Origin: Argentina anserina
Taxonomy: Eukaryota; Streptophyta; Magnoliopsida; Rosales; Rosaceae
Direction: 5' to 3'
NCBI RefSeq assembly: GCF_933775445.1
Contig: NC_065872.1
Span: 8,122,001-8,186,000 of the forward strand
Length of the DNA stretch: 64,000 nucleotides
The notes below the pieces were generated by a model. It was not told the DNA's origin. It made no database searches and worked only from the letters and a program-made list of their open reading frames with translations. Shown here in pieces: positions 12,550-22,706 of the stretch. The translations under genes were made by a program, and so were the position numbers. Positions within the stretch are counted from its first letter, which is position 1, and each line of letters opens with the position of its first letter.

Positions 12550-14042
12550 ATAGAGGAAAAAATGGAAGAAGAGATGGAAGTATTACATAAGAACAATACT
12601 TAGGAGGTTGTATCTCCACCACATGGAAAGAACGTTGTGAGATGTCGTTGGGTATTTAAAGTGAAGCATAATTCAGATTGGTCAGTAAGTCGGTATAAAT
12701 CACGCCTAGTAGCGAAGGAATTCACCCAGACATATGGCATAGACTATGATGAGATATTTACACATGTTGCAAAGATGAACAATATCCGGGTATTGCTTTC
12801 TGTTACTGCTAACTTAAATTGGCCACTTAGACAATTTGATGTCAAGAATGCATTTCTTCATGGAAAACTTACAGAGGAAGTGTATTTGGATCTTCCGCCA
12901 TGAGATGTAGCTGGTTCTCCAGGTAATTTCATATACAGATTGAGAAAATCTTTGTATGGTCTTAAACAATCACTTCGTACTTGGTTTGGAAGGTTTTCAC
13001 AATTCATAAAGAAGATTGGCTAGAAACAGAGTAATTCAGACCACACATTGTTTCTCAAACACCAACAAGGGAAGGTAACAGCCTTAATTATATATGTTGA
13101 TGATATAATAGTTACTAGTAATGATACTGTTGAGATAGATAGATTACAAAAGCAGCTAGCCATAGAGTTTGATATGAATGATCTAGGTACACTCAAGTAC
13201 TTATTGGGCATTGAGGTAGCCGGGAGTGAGGGTATCTATATGTGCCAGAGGAAGTACATCCTTGATCTACTGGCATAGACAAGTATGTTGGAATGTACAC
13301 CTGTTGACATGCCTATTGAGCAAAATCATCGTTTAGTAGAATATCCAGATCAAGTTCTTACTGATCGAGCTCATTATTAGCGATTAGTTAGGCGCTTGAT
13401 ATACTTGACTCATACCAGACCAGATGTTGCATATGCAGTAAATGTGGCAAGCTAGTTCATTCATAATCCGAGTGGGCATCACATGAATGTTGTTGTGAGA
13501 ATTTTAAGGTACTTGAAATCAGCTGCATGAATAATAGTGATGTTTTCTAAACATAACAATATTTTTGAAGTTTGTGGCTTCACATATACAGATTGGGCTG
13601 GAAGTATCACAGATAGAAGATCGACATCATGTTACTTTACCTTTGTGGGAGGTAATCTAGGTACATGTAAAAGCAAAAAACAAAAGGTGGTGGCACTGTT
13701 TAGTGCGGAAGCTGAGTATAGAGGTATGACTCATGGTCTGTGTGAGTTAATGTGGCTGAGAAATGTGATTTATGTGTCAAACCAAAAACTACTATGAAAT
13801 TGTATTGTGACAACTCGACATTAATTGATATTTCACAAAATCTGGTACAACATGATCGCACTAAACATGTTGAGGTTGATCGTCACTTCATAAAAGAAAA
13901 GTTTGGTGCCAATATTATCAGATTTCTTTTTGTTCCTACAGAAAACCAGCTGGCAGATATATTAACTAAAAGTGTTTCGGAAAAGACCTTTTATGACTTG
14001 CTTGACAAGTTGGGCATGATTGATGTGTATGCGCCAACTTGA
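12550..14042 (+). pseudogene. copia reverse transcriptase and RNase H remnant
   Basis: The RT starts with RCRWVFKVKHNSD and includes QFDVKNAFLHGKL, SLYGLKQS and the catalytic YVDD (IIYVDDIIVTSND, about 13089). RNase H follows with YTDWAGSITDRRSTS and LFSAEAEYRG, then the tail with CDNSTLIDISQNLV and HVEVDRHFIKEK. Stops occur at about 12901, 13021, 13276, 13378, 13453 and 13528, with a frame change near 13790. The order INT-RT-RNase H defines Ty1/copia. Confidence 0.92.
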
Positions 14043-14049
14043 GGGGGAG

Positions 14050-14231
14050 TGTTAGCTCAACAACTTCTTGACTTATGTAATTGTTAGCTCAACAACTTCT
14101 TAACTTATGGACATATTGTATTTATGTAGTTATAGTAATTGACTTTTGTGTGAAGTGTTCATATTAGATAGGTCTCCTATAAATATATGATCTGAACTTG
14201 TATGAATCACAATAATATATTATATCTGATT
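14050..14231 (+). repeat. 3' LTR of the copia element
   Basis: 182 bp, TGTTAGCTCAACAAC to TATCTGATT, preceded directly by the polypurine tract. It is the short version of the LTR, with two ~35-bp units. GTTTA follows as the right target duplication. Confidence 0.9.
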
Positions 14232-14236
14232 GTTTA

Positions 14237-15119
14237 GAGAGAAAAAAACTAAATCTAAATCCCACCTCCCTCTCCCTATCCCCCTCCTCTCCTACCCAGA
14301 TAAGATCCCTCCGGATCTTGATTTAGGGATTGAGGGTTGGGGGCGAGGCACCACTTTACCCTGTCTTTTCTTCAAGCTTTTTAGCCTGGTCTGATATCTT
14401 GTACCCTCTGTTGTGATCCTTCAGTGATCTCTTGTGTACAGTATGTGGTTATTTGTTGGCTTATGTCCAGATTGGGAGGACCTCGTTCCTCAATTGTCCT
14501 TTTTTTTTTTCATTTTGTCAATCAATCTCATATCCTTCCAAATTTGTGCTTACCTAAGTTCAATTCATCTCATCTGCCTCTACCCATATCACTCAGGAGG
14601 AATTGTATGGCTGCAAGTCTAAAGTGCACGTCACTTACCATAGGGAGTCTAGGTGTTCTGTGCGGTTGGGTGCTTCACCCTCCATTCTTTCGTCGGTGTT
14701 GTTCGTGTTCGTGGTCTGCATTCTAGCTCTTGGTTATATCTCGATAGTTAGAGTTTTCTCTTGTTTTATATGTCTATGGTAGAGAGAATTTGGATATTGG
14801 GTATCATATGATGGGGGTTTCGAGATTCGATCAGAACATGAACATCAATGTAAGCCTGTGCAATGCAATTTATGCTCCATGGCCGACAACCTCTCATGGA
14901 TGACAGCAGCTTATGTGGCTGTAGTACTTTTGCTAGGGTTTTTCTGTATTCTTTGGGTCTTTTGGGCTCATGTTCTTAGTTTTTAGTTTATTTTGTAGGA
15001 TAGTCAGCTATTGCTAGGCTCTTGTTGAGACTAGTTGCTTGATTATTATCCTATTTCCTTGTATTGCGGGATTCCAGATGTTGTCGGACTTGTTGGGCTT
15101 TGTCCCTAAATGAAGTGGT
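14237..15119. other. unassigned, possible retroposed segment
   Basis: Pyrimidine-rich start (CTCCCTCTCCCTATCC), then T-rich UTR-like sequence, ending TTTGTCCCTAAATGAAGTGG. It may be a truncated LINE-like copy interrupted near its left end by the copia insertion. No coding evidence. Confidence 0.25.
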
Positions 15120-15621
15120 TAGAGGTGTAAATGAACCGAGCCAAATACTAGGTTGTTCATATTCGATTTGTTTTTATTTGATCGAGCTTAAGTTTGGCTA
15201 AAATTTGATTTTTGTCTTTCATGTTCAAGCTCGGCTCGACTTGAAGAAGCTCGAGCCGGACTCGGGTTGGCTTTTTTGATTATGCTAACTCAAATTTGAT
15301 CGAGTCGGCTTTAATTATATGAAATTAAAATTTTAAAATTAAGAAATTAAAAAAATCAAAATATGATGTCATAGCATCACACAAAATCTTTTTTATTTGT
15401 AATAAACTAAAAATTGTTAGAGGATGAACGAAACGAGAATAATAACAACGTAATGGAACAGAAAGTAACCTTTTATTGATTGATAATGGGGTCTATATAG
15501 ACATCATAACCACAATCCCGTAGGATTTAGAGTCTTAATCTATTATAGAGATGTGAATCTAACAAGAAATCTAATAAGGCTAAGACACACACAATGGTAG
15601 AATAATAATTCTCCTATAACA

Positions 15622-16610
15622 CTCCATATTGTGTCGCATACCGAGGTTAAATGGTGCACACATCGTTGCCTCGGTAAAAACCTTGTCAAGCAAAATAAAA
15701 GCCTCTTGGGTGAAAAACAAAAGGTTGATTGAAAGGGAAAAGAGCACAATGCACCATCTACATTTGATAGCATCATGTGAGGTAGACTCCCCCTAAAGTC
15801 TACGAAACAACTCCTTCTTATTAGTGTCATAATCATGTAATACAAAGAACAACGTATACAACGTTTATTACATGTTTTTCTCAAAAGTAGTCTTAGGCTA
15901 ATGATTAATCATTAATCTTGTCACATATCCTTAAATCATACATGTATACTTAGCCAAACTTAGATATTAGGAAACAAGATTGCATAACAACTCAAAACAA
16001 GAGTTTATAATGAAAATCAGATTCTCGGGTAGAATGACATTCACCCACTTAAACGGCCAAAACAACTCAAAACAAAAGTTTATAATGAAAATCAGATTCT
16101 CGGGTAGAATGACATTCACCCACTTAAACGGCCAAAACAACTCAAAACAAGATTACATAACACTCCCCCTTGTGTCGCATGCTGAGGTTAAATGGTGCAC
16201 ACATCGTTGTTTCGGTAAAAACCTTGTCAAGTAAAATAAAAACCTCTTAGGTGAAAAACAAAAGCTTAATCGAAGGGAAAAAGAGCACAACACACCGTCT
16301 ACATTTGATAGCATCATATGAGGTAGACTCCCCCTGAAGACTACAAAACAACTCTTTCTGATTAGTGTCATAATCATGGAGTACAAAAAACAACGTATAC
16401 AACGTTCATTACATGTTTTTCTCAAAAGTAGTTTTGGGCTAATGCTTAATCATTAATCTTGCCACATATCCTTAGATCATACATGCTATACTTAGCCAAA
16501 CTTAGATCTTAGGAAATAAGATTGCATAACAACTCAAAACAAGAATTTACAATGAAAATCAGATTCTTGGGTAGAATGACCTTCACCCACTTAAACGGCC
16601 ATAACGTTTT
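15622..16610 (-). repeat. ~540-bp tandem duplication inside the LTR element
   Basis: The block from TGTGTCGCAT (15632) to CGGCCAA (16060) recurs from 16172 to about 16603 with roughly 90% identity. Both blocks carry AACCTTGTCAAG and AGGTAGACTCCCCCT. The minus-strand frames in each block (15543-15884 and 16153-16425) are paired shadows of the duplication, not genes. Confidence 0.85.
15986..16140. repeat. 75-bp tandem repeat, two units plus start of a third
   Basis: 15986-16060 and 16061-16135 are nearly identical; a third unit begins at 16136 and breaks off. A single diverged copy is at about 16525-16600. Because 75 is divisible by three, the repeat produces a spurious repetitive peptide. Confidence 0.92.
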
Positions 16611-17224
16611 CATCATAATAGGTATTCGTGAACCGTAAATGTTCTGGAAAGTAGACACCCGTGGCTTTCGAATGATATAAAGTTCACAACCTAATTCGAC
16701 CGAAGCAGTTCACAGTGCTCTGTCGAAATTTACTGACTTGCAAATTCTCGGACATAACTGTCATATTTTTCTAAAACGATCATAACTCACTTAATACGAG
16801 CGATATGAACAAATAGTTGGTGTCCCTGGAACATAGACCTTTTCAATGGTACCAAATGAAACATATTTCATTGAGTGAACTGTCATATAGGTTTTGTTGA
16901 AGTTGACCTACAAAACTGGACAGATTCTGATTTGTCACGTTCAATGTGTTTTTCACGAAGGAATGGGGGAATGGACCAACGAAGGACTGATTTTGTTCCA
17001 AGACAGAACCATATGCATCCTCTACACTGCCAGTGTTGGCTGCTACACCAAGGCGTACGTTAATGTTGCTGGAGCTACTGGCGGCGTTGGTGTGGATAGG
17101 ATTTATATTGGTACACGAAGTGTAGAACTAAACCCATGTCAAAAGAGCAATGCAAGTCCAATAACGATGCATAGGCGCATAGTTAATCACATCATAATGA
17201 AAGCAATATTGTCCCAATAGCACT

Positions 17225-18020
17225 TACATGTATGAATCTATAGCTCTTCATCATCTATACTTAGAAGAAATCGAGAATCAAGTTATGTGAGAGATAACAA
17301 GTTCTTTGCAAGTACTTGTATGAAGTGATTCCTTAGTAATATAAGGCTACCGACATTGACCTTAGATTCTTTGTTGTTACTCAAACGTTCTTAGAACTTC
17401 ACGATTTTAATTATTTTGGTTTAGATACCGATATTCATAGATCAATTAATTGAGAATATAGTTAAGTCGATACCGACATTTCGCTTAACATGACAAGTAA
17501 GCTAACGTAATACGGTTAATGACCTAACGACATTGACTTAACTGTGAGTGCATTCATATATAATTATTGACATTGTTTTGAGGTGATTGAAGCATATCTA
17601 GTGGTAGAGAGAAGTTCATAACTATTGTTTTCTCATATTTACATCCATATATACTTTTCAATATTCTTTTTAGCAGTAGTTCTGTCTTATTTATTTTTGT
17701 TCACCAATCAAACCAATTTCGAATACCCTCAACATTTGTTTGGTAGTCCGACACTGTGTCGAGATAGAGTGTCTTTAATTTCGTAATTTTTGGTTGAGTC
17801 TAGATAAGTGAATTAATTAGGTTTCCAATCCTAGGTCGAGTCTGCCAGATTTCTGGTTTACGCGTCTACTTGTGTTTTTAAATCTTAGTTTCACCAATCG
17901 TCTGCGGGTAATAATCCATATTTGTTATTTAGTACATTGATATAATTGATTTGATAATATGGTATCTTTGTAGGTGCTTTTGCGCCTATCAAATTTTGGC
18001 GTTGTTGTCAGGGATTGTTT
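17225..18020 (+). mobile_element. probable Ty3/gypsy (Athila/Tat-like) LTR end and primer-site remnant
   Basis: At 17997-18018 the string TTTTGGCGTTGTTGTCAGGG closely follows the TGGCGCCGTTGCCGGGG-type primer site usual for plant Athila/Tat elements. It is preceded by TTTGCGCCTATCAAA, as at the ends of their LTRs. The upstream 750 bp is plausibly the LTR. No partner LTR or coding domain was found. Confidence 0.45.
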
Positions 18021-19395
18021 AATTCTAATTCTAAGTTAGATTAGCAAAATGACTAAAAATAATCATGCCAAAACCAATAAGACAACAAAACTGAACTCAT
18101 GATTCAAAGAATCTTGAGTTACATAAAGCTACTACTGTATGCAAGAAAAACTATGTCTGCAGGCTAACAAAGCTACTGTCGAAGGACACGACGAACAATT
18201 CCAAGCAATACCCTGTAGGACATTGTCAGAAAGAGGATTGAAAACAAAGAGTACAATCCTATCGAATATATCACATGGAAATAGAGCTACATTCTTCAAC
18301 TTATGAGTTGGAAAAATATGGTATTGTAGTAGTTGAATACCAAACAATGAGGGTGGTAAAAACCATCCAATTGGTGCTAGTGGTTACTAATAATAATAAA
18401 ATCGTTTGAGCTATAAAACGACTTGGACAAAACCGGAAAATTGACCGAAAAACCATGTTAAAATAACTCAATACCAGGTGAAATATGGACTAGGAAATCG
18501 TGGCAGCAAAAACTGTGGGAAATATGCCGGAAAAATGACGAGAAACGACGAAGAACTCACCGGAAACTGGCAGCGCTGATTGCCAAAAAACAGCCGGCAT
18601 CGGCCGGAGGTGGCTTGTATGGAAGCCGAAGCTGCAGGTCCCACAAGAGACGCTGGCAGGAACCGGATGTTGGCATCGAAAACGCCAGAAAATGGCCGGA
18701 AGACAGTCAAAACGCCGGAACAATAACCGGGTACGGCAAAAAACGACATCAATTTTAGACGTTCCGAGGTCCGTTTTCCAAATTTTAAGGTCCAGATTCA
18801 CAATGTAGTGTTATTGGGGTCCCATGTAACCCAAAAGTGGCTAATTTAAAAACCACGTGAGTTGCAAACATTGATTATTCATGCTAGGTTTAAGGCTGAT
18901 AAAATTTTCACGAGTTAATCTTATAAACAAGGAATACGAGAAATTTTATTGAATATGCAAATATCGTCGGAGTGGCAAAGCTCAGCAGTGGCGACGTTGG
19001 GTGGCATCGATGGCGGAGCTCGCAAGACGAACGTCAAAGAAGAAGACCTAGGTCGGAACAACGTCTGAGTGTTGAGGCACGCAGAATAATGGCGCTGGTC
19101 GATCTTGATCGGTGGTCTCTCTAATGACGGCGGGGCAGCGTAGGGGAATCGACCTCTGCGGTCGGAGAAGAGGAGGGGTGCCCAGATCAGATCTCTGGGT
19201 GCCCATAACAGATCCATTGTCTGTTATTTTTCTTTTCCGACAATAATTTGTCGGAAACTAATTTCTTTAAAACAAAGAAATAAAGAGGTTGCCTCGTCGC
19301 TAAGAAACAAAGAAAAACGATTTTAGGGCTAGGGCTTTATTTTAATGGTGGTGGCCTCGTCGCTCAGACACTTAAGAACAAAATGCATGATAACG
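18021..19395. other. unassigned repeat-like DNA inside the LTR element
   Basis: 18420-18770 is rich in CCGGAAA/GCCGG motifs, as in many gypsy-type LTRs. 18920-19260 has similar GC-rich sequence. Overlapping minus-strand frames show no recognisable domain. Confidence 0.3.
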
Positions 19396-19586
19396 TGTTG
19401 GAAGAGGAACGAAACGAAAATAATAACAACGTAATGATACAAAACGTAACCTTTTATTGATTGATAATAGAGCCTATATATAGGCATTACATAACCACAA
19501 TTTCGTAGGTTTCAGAGTCCTAATCTATTACAGACATGCAAATCTATCTCTAATAGGAAACCTAATAAGGCTAAGACACACCCAAG

Positions 19587-20164
19587 TAGGGGTGTAAATG
19601 AGCCGAGTCGAACCGAATATTAGGTTGTTCATGTTTGGCTTGTTTTCATTCGATCGAGTTCGAGGCGAGCCAAAATTTGATTTTTGTGCATGTTCAAGCC
19701 CGGCTCGGCTTGAAAAAGCTCAAGCTGAGCTTGGGCCGGCTCATTTTTTTTGATGAGGCCGAACTCGAATTGAGCGGCCTTGAATTATATGAAATTACAA
19801 TTTTAGAATTTAGATATTAAAAAGATAAATTTAAAATCTAATGTCATAGTATCACACAAAATCCTCTTTATTTGTAATTGACTAAAAATAACAAATCAAA
19901 CTTGTTATTGAATTTAAAATCTTTAACTAATTATTCTAGAAAGAATCAGTTCTTTCGAATTAATATTATATTTTAATATTATTTATATATATATATATAT
20001 ATATTATTTTTATATATAAATTATACTATATATATACTATAAAAGTTAATAAGTTAAAATTTGTTTATTAACGAGCCGAGCTTTTCAAAAGCCCGAGCTA
20101 GCTCGCGAGCTAAACGAGTCGAATAAGCCAAATGAGCTGAATTAGAGCCTACTTACAACCCTTA
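19587..20164. mobile_element. R element, inner copy, inserted in an LTR
   Basis: About 578 bp from TAGGGGTGTAAATGAGCCGAG to CTACTTACAACCCTTA. It shares left-part sequence with 15120-15414 (TAGGTTGTTCAT, CAAAATTTGATTTTTGT) and right-part sequence with 20207-20518. It interrupts the LTR at 19396-20201: LTR sequence stops after AAGACACACCCAAG and resumes at CTACACAAGGGTATAC. Contains a (TA) run at 19986-20003. Confidence 0.75.
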
Positions 20165-20797
20165 AGCTACACAAGGGTATACTAGTAATTCTCCCAGAAC
20201 AAAAATAACAAATAAAACTCATTATTAAACTTAAAGTTTTTAACTAATTATTTTAGAAAAAAAACATTTTAATTCTTTCTAATTAATATTATTTCTTATA
20301 TAAAAATTATACTTTATATCTACTATAAAAGTTAATAAATTCAGCTTAATTAATAAACGAACCGAATTTATTAATGAGTTAGACCAAACTCACAAGTTAA
20401 ACGAGTTGAACGAGTCGAATACTTATTGTTCAAGGTCGGGCTTAATATTGAACTTAAAATCGGCTCATTTAACTTTAAGAACGGGCTAAAAACAGGTATA
20501 AGCATACTTACAGCCCTATGATTCATTTTTCAAAAAAAAAACTAACAGTTATGAGAAATTCAATCCTTGATATTACTAAAAATTGGTTTTGCTAATTGCT
20601 GCCTAATGGCCGCAATTCTTTGCTGCGGAATCTTGCTGACTCAGCCAACAGGATCCGGATCCCCGCAGTCAAATCCTGAGGCTCCGCTGGTAACTCCAAA
20701 AACTATTCCAATATTTAATCAAAACTGACATAAACAACCAGTAAGTATACAACTTCGTTTTACCAGGCAATGACTAAACAAATCCATCTCAGTTTCA

Positions 20798-22045
20798 CTA
20801 GTAAGTGCACTTGTTCTTCAAGGCAACGGCCATGTTCATCTTCTTAGGATCCATAACTACAGTGCACTCGACTCTCCTGTTGAACTTAGGCCTCACCAAT
20901 CTTCCCAAAACATTAGCCCTCGATCTCACCTCGAACTTCAGTGCCAATGTCAGTGGTTGAATAGGTGCACCGTTCAAGCTTCCCAGAGTTGCTCCCCCAC
21001 CGTAAAGTGGAATTTTGTTCCCTATCAAATTAACTGTAATCGGCCTCTGACTCTTTCTCGATTGGTAAAAAAAATTTGTCTGCAAAACCCGATAACCAAA
21101 GCTCTCAATATAGTTCGTACGAGCATTGTATAAAATTGTAAATCATATGATGGTGTACAGTGTACCGCAATTTTGAAGTAGTCTGGGCGTCTGGCAACGT
21201 AAAACGTGAACATTTAAACTAATGCTTATTATGAACATTTCCATACCATTCCGCTGGCTACGGTGAGCTCGAAAAATGAGAGATCAAGAGAAGTTGATTT
21301 GACATGGACGCCGAAAAATGTAGCAGTGTTGCGGAATGTGAACTTTACGGTGGAATTCATGGACACCATGTTGGTAGCCACTCCTGAGAAATCCTCCCCG
21401 GCTTGAACCAGAAATTGATCAAATCTAATGCTCTGCAACCAAAGATACGATAATAGCCACAATACTATCATCAAATCTAGCCAAACAAGTAACATTTTCT
21501 CGCGAAGATTATGGTATACAATGAGTTACCTTCATAGTGATAACAGGCTTCTGTGCCCTACTCGCACCCCATAGTATCAAGGAGAACACAGTAAAAAGTG
21601 CAAAGAAGCCGAAGATGAAAGCGAGAAAGTAACACCGGCGGGAGAGACCATCGTTTTCGTTGTCATCATCGAGAAGGCCCTCTTCTTCAATAGAGTCGAA
21701 CTGATCCTTCCACGGCCTCCACCCCTTGCTTTGGGGTCCACTGTTGTGTTGCTTGCTGCTCCGCGAGCCGGAGAACCGGGTGGAGGCGGACTCGCGCGAG
21801 TGGGGGCCGAGGGATGAGTTGGAGTGGGAGTGCGGCGGCGATCCCATCGGGCTGGAGTGGAAGGAGTTGGTGGTCTTCTCGCCATCATGGGAGTCCCGGG
21901 AGGGGCTCTGCACGTAGTAAACTGCGCCACGCTCGCTGCTTCTGCGTGGCGAGCGCCCGGGGGAGGAGTGACTGAGGCTGCTGACCTCCGAGTCAGTCTT
22001 GGCCAGCACCGACATCGTTGATGATATGAGGCCAGAGTGCTTCAA
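20798..22045 (-). CDS. LEA_2 / NDR1-HIN1-like membrane protein
   Basis: Three exons: 22045-21530, 21432-21247 and 21079-20798, with GT-AG introns that all keep frame, giving 327 residues and a stop at 20800-20798. The N-terminal third is Ser/Pro-rich and carries the family signature YYVQSPSRDSHDGEKTT. An acidic patch (DSIEEEGLLDDDNEND) precedes one membrane span at about residues 139-160 (CYFLAFIFGFFALFTVFSL). The rest is an extracytoplasmic LEA_2 domain with FYQSRKSQRPITV near the start of exon 3. Proteins of this kind are single-pass membrane proteins; some relatives act in defence or stress, but the role of this subgroup is poorly known. The second Met (22015) fits the usual family N-terminus better than the first. 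The gene looks intact. Confidence 0.92.
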
Positions 22046-22560
22046 TTAATTCCTTTTGGGGAGAGTTGAGAGATGAGAAGGGGAAGGGAGTTCATGAAAC
22101 TGACGAGTTATAAGAATCGTTGAATCAACGTAAGCTGTAAGGTAGTGCACGTTGAGGTTTGGAGTTCTTTATTCTGGAGGTAAGATTAATAGGGAGGGAG
22201 ACTCAACAGAGAGCTCTCTGCCATTTGCTAATTTTCTAGTTTTAAATAATAACTAAATGATTTTTCAATGAACTTTGTCTACCATGATGGGTCGATGGTG
22301 CAGAGAGAATTAATTGCAGACGAGTTTTTATTGATATGAATCTGAGAGCCATAATATTCAAATCCTGATCAAGGTTTACCAAAAACGAATAATGATAATC
22401 GAACCAAACGATCCTGTCTGTTTTACTTTCCTTAATATGTTCTTATTTCTATTTTTTTCTGGCCCTGCATAAAATTGAAAATGACACTAGACTGATAGTG
22501 AAATTTACTTTGTACGAATTGGACGCTGTAATTGTAATAAAAAATAAAAAATTGTTGGCT
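22046..22560 (-). promoter_or_regulatory. 5' flank of the LEA_2 gene
   Basis: Contains the presumed 5' UTR and promoter. No motif stands out strongly enough to name. Confidence 0.35.
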
Positions 22561-22564
22561 TAAA

Positions 22565-22706
22565 AAATTTGGATAATTTATTATACATTAATGTATATTA
22601 TACATCACACATATAACGGTTGACAACGAATTTTTTTTACCATACTCACAAAAAAATATTAACCGTCAGATGTGGAATGTATAACAATACACTATAATTT
22701 TCATTA
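22565..22706. repeat. small imperfect foldback repeat
   Basis: The left arm (ATTATACATTAATGTATATT, then CATATAACGGTTGAC) pairs imperfectly with the right arm (GTCAGATGTGGAATGTATAA, then CACTATAAT). Both arms meet around AAATTTTTTTT-type runs. About 140 bp, AT-rich, likely a MITE relic. Confidence 0.5.

Larger units (their letters stand above)
8972..14231 (+). mobile_element. Ty1/copia LTR retrotransposon, complete in outline, decayed
   Basis: A 5,260-bp element flanked by the exact target duplication GTTTA (8967-8971 and 14232-14236). LTRs are at 8972-9231 and 14050-14231. The primer-binding site TGGTATCAGAGC starts at 9232, right after the 5' LTR, and matches the initiator-Met tRNA type. 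The polypurine tract GAGGGGGAG (14041-14049) touches the 3' LTR. Inside are gag, a damaged protease, integrase, reverse transcriptase and RNase H, in copia order, all interrupted by stops and frame changes. It cannot move by itself. Confidence 0.95.
15415..20201 (-). mobile_element. degenerate LTR retrotransposon without coding domains, TSD AAAAT
   Basis: LTR-like repeats occur at 15415-15621 (207 bp) and 19396-20201 (interrupted by an insertion). Both start TGTT and end in AACA. The same pentamer AAAAT flanks the whole (15410-15414 and 20202-20206). On the minus strand a TATA-like CCTATATATAGG lies in the LTR, a CGTTATCAT primer-site-like string adjoins the right LTR at 19387-19395, and a purine tract (AAGGGGGAG, at 16162-16170) occurs in the duplicated region by the left LTR. 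Nothing inside encodes gag or pol. Internal sequence includes tandem duplications and another LTR-like piece, so it is either a non-autonomous element or a wreck. Confidence 0.75.
15120..20518. mobile_element. R element (outer copy), split by an LTR retrotransposon
   Basis: A repeat of about 600 bp starting TAGAGGTGTAAATGAACCGAG (15120-15414) continues at 20207-20518, ending CTTACAGCCCTA. Its termini are roughly inverted (TAGxGGTGTAA against TAGGGCTGTAA). The interior has repeated CTCGAGC/GAGCCG motifs and AT-rich tracts. Non-coding; probably a non-autonomous DNA transposon, hAT-like by its ends. I found no convincing target duplication. Confidence 0.65.

Noticed and set aside
15980..16234. 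Frame encoding a 25-residue tandem peptide
   Set aside because: Produced by a 75-bp DNA repeat inside a non-coding LTR element.
16894..17220. 108-codon plus-strand frame (GATGGVGVDRIYIG region)
   Set aside because: Inside an LTR element, no recognised domain, no splice or start context; chance frame or an old fragment.
21577..21930. Alternative minus-strand frame rich in Pro/Thr/Arg
   Set aside because: An out-of-frame shadow of exon 1 of the LEA_2 gene, whose own frame carries the family signature.
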